Below are positions 21,181 through 21,283 of a stretch of 21,283 nucleotides of DNA, piece by piece. The DNA lies in assembly GCA_030691775.1 (NCBI GenBank), contig JAUYDN010000261.1:1-21283 (forward strand). The letters run 5' to 3'. Source of the stretch: Dehalococcoidia bacterium (GTDB lineage Bacteria > Chloroflexota > Dehalococcoidia > Dehalococcoidales > Fen-1064). The stretch's first letter is position 1, and every line of letters starts with the position of its first letter. A program made the translations under genes and the position numbers. The notes beneath the pieces were generated by a model that was given only the letters and a program-made list of their open reading frames with translations, searched no databases and was not told the origin of the DNA.

Positions 21181-21283
21181 GTCATTCTGGAGGAGTCCCG
21201 ATAGCATCGGGACAACGAAGAATCTGGTGGTGGGGAGGCGTTGTCTTATTCCCCCACTCTGAGATTCTTCGCTTCGCTCCAGA
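21181..21283. repeat. GTCATTCT MITE-like element cut by window edge
   Basis: Begins GTCATTCTGGAG and ends at the window edge with CTTCGCTCCAGA, which would continue to AATGAC if the element is complete. A perfect GTCCCGAT-AGC-ATCGGGAC palindrome (21195-21213) and facing GAAGAATCT/AGATTCTTC arms lie inside. Confidence 0.6.

Overview
The window reads as a stretch of bacterial chromosome with mostly GC-rich housekeeping and metabolic genes, broken by two AT-richer accessory blocks. The gene content (crotonase, NDP-forming acyl-CoA synthetase alpha protein, ATP-type PEPCK relative, QueG-like Fe-S protein) and the abundance of short palindromic repeats are compatible with an uncultivated Chloroflexota, perhaps Dehalococcoidia. 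That assignment is an impression from gene style, not a database result. There are no rRNA or tRNA genes, no CRISPR array and no recognisable IS transposase.

Layout. 1-452: geneless, made of palindromic repeats. 453-1304 (-): crotonase-fold protein. 1305-1809: geneless, with two MITE-like elements and a terminator. 1810-3609 (-): a small MerR-like regulator followed by an Hsp90-type GHKL ATPase. 3700-7613: accessory island with a second, unrelated GHKL ATPase (+), an HNH endonuclease (-), a cytosine-C5 methyltransferase lacking its SAM-binding N-terminus (+), and a MutY/Mig-type mismatch glycosylase overlapping the methyltransferase end. The HNH block sits exactly where the ATPase loses its C-terminus and the methyltransferase loses its N-terminus, so the island looks like a restriction-modification/GHKL locus remodelled by a cassette replacement.

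7656-10783: a frameshifted small membrane protein (-), a divergent ATP-type PEP carboxykinase (-) with a clear terminator, and a QueG-like double [4Fe-4S] protein (+). 11030-12311 (-): a four-gene operon of small proteins behind one strong promoter, namely a shortened proteasome-beta-like Ntn fragment, a DUF3467-like protein, an unrecognised 155-aa protein and a HicA-like protein. 12556-14693: an AhpD/CMD-family protein (+), a ChrB-domain protein (-) and an MFS transporter (+).

14698-21061: NDP-forming acyl-CoA synthetase alpha protein (-), MtaB tRNA methylthiotransferase (-), a fabF-recJ operon (+), and the 3' remnant of a DUF402 gene whose upstream part is replaced by a repeat. The right end is again hairpin repeats.

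The two places most worth attention are the remodelled defence island, including a glycosylase whose second cluster cysteine is a histidine, and the small-protein operon headed by a proteasome-like fragment that keeps Thr1/Asp17/Arg19 spacing.
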